Source: Pseudomonadales bacterium (GTDB lineage Bacteria > Pseudomonadota > Gammaproteobacteria > Steroidobacterales > Steroidobacteraceae). Taken from it: 6,331 nt of DNA. The stretch spans positions 1 through 6,331 of the forward strand of contig JAGRJB010000246.1 in the NCBI GenBank assembly GCA_020442965.1, written 5' to 3'. The translations under genes and the position numbers were made by a program. Below the pieces are notes generated by a model. That model saw only the letters and a program-made list of their open reading frames with translations. It had not been told where the DNA came from and did not search any database. Of the stretch, positions 5,878 to 6,331 are shown piece by piece. How positions within the stretch are numbered: the stretch's first letter is position 1; every line of letters starts with the position of its first letter.

Positions 5878-6331
5878 TCACGCCTCACGCAAATAGCCCC
5901 AGGTGTGTAGCTTGTCGTGATCCTCGAACCAGCGTTCGCCGATGTCATCCCGATAGTACATGTCCGGAATCATGATGTTGCGCACGCGCGCATAGGCCTG
6001 AGCCTGGGCCTGGCGCATAGTCTGGCCGAGCCCACATACGATCAGGACCACACCGGAGGTGCCGGCCACATACCATTGGCCGTCGATCTGTTTCACGTCC
6101 TCGATGTGCACTTCCTCGGGAATGCCCTTCTTGAACAAGATCGCGGCGTTCTTGCTGACCGAATTGAAGGTAGCGTCGTCATCGAATGGAAAGGGCGATA
6201 CCGCAATGCGTACACCTAACTGGAAGCCGCTCTTCACGCGAAACTTGGTGGCGGTACCATTCGCAAGCTCGTAGAAAAACTCGCCGATCGGCGTCGTCAT
6301 CCCTTCCTGTTGAATGCTGATGGTGGGATAG
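5878..6331 (-). CDS. PurD-like (GARS) protein, C-terminal part (enters from right edge)
   Basis: The frame is open from the right edge (reading YPTISIQQEG before an internal ATG at 6300), so this is the 3' end of a longer gene, about 150 residues. Counted from that Met: MTTPIGEFFYELANG (1-15), a strand GVRIAVSPFPF (29-39), the AGTSGVVLIVCGLGQTMRQAQAQAY region (79-103), and MYYRDDIG (114-121). The last two elements resemble the C-terminal domain of phosphoribosylamine-glycine ligase, whose typical ending is GRVL-type strand, an Ala-rich helix and MFYRRDIG. PurD makes glycinamide ribonucleotide in purine synthesis using ATP. Against housekeeping PurD: the start of this domain lacks the usual AAGGYP motif, with AVSPFPF instead, and a tail of about 19 residues (ERWFEDHDKLHTWGYLREA) follows. 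It may be a paralog with another substrate. I leave the symbol blank. The DUF3592 gene follows after 12 bases. Confidence 0.65.
   Translation of the reverse strand, partial: YPTISIQQEGMTTPIGEFFYELANGTATKFRVKSGFQLGVRIAVSPFPFDDDATFNSVSKNAAILFKKGIPEEVHIEDVKQIDGQWYVAGTSGVVLIVCGLGQTMRQAQAQAYARVRNIMIPDMYYRDDIGERWFEDHDKLHTWGYLREA

Overview
The window is GC-rich, densely coding bacterial chromosome. Gene content (CobW-type GTPase, YdcZ-type transporter, DUF3024, UbiD, DUF3592) and codon style suggest a proteobacterium, probably a soil or aquatic gammaproteobacterium or a close relative. That placement is an inference from gene families, not a phylogenetic result. I see no tRNA, rRNA, CRISPR array, insertion sequence or phage gene.

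Left block (1-1030, minus strand): a likely operon reading leftward. It holds a small basic hydrophobic ORF (about 64 aa), a five-helix YdcZ/DUF606-type membrane protein, and the N-terminal 112 residues of a CobW/G3E GTPase that runs off the left edge. A DUF3024-like gene (1088-1672, plus) is divergent from it. The 78-base divergent gap and its edge carry a perfect 7-bp inverted repeat spaced like an operator.

Middle (1621-2243): a secreted protein with two canonical EF-hands (minus strand) overlaps the 3' end of the DUF3024 gene tail to tail. Upstream of it lies a 347-base non-coding stretch with an AT-rich, dyad-containing island that probably holds its promoter.

Core (2244-5409): a UbiD-family decarboxylase (minus) is followed by a small class I SAM methyltransferase, probably co-transcribed. 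A classical SDR oxidoreductase is divergent from ubiD across a 212-base gap. Together they look like a small catabolic or tailoring cluster of decarboxylase, methyltransferase and ketoreductase/dehydrogenase; the substrate cannot be read from sequence. The UbiD protein keeps the prFMN-site Asn/Arg and the EG glutamates but lacks the usual EGPFGE-type loop, so it is not plain ubiquinone UbiD.

Right block (5410-6331, minus): the C-terminal 150 residues of a PurD-like (GARS) protein enter from the right edge, followed 12 bases later by a two-helix DUF3592 membrane protein. The latter converges on the SDR gene with only 21 bases between stop codons.

I found no clearly new multi-gene system. The best candidates for a second look are the variant UbiD cluster, the cysteine-rich tail of the DUF3024 protein and the divergent-gap dyad.
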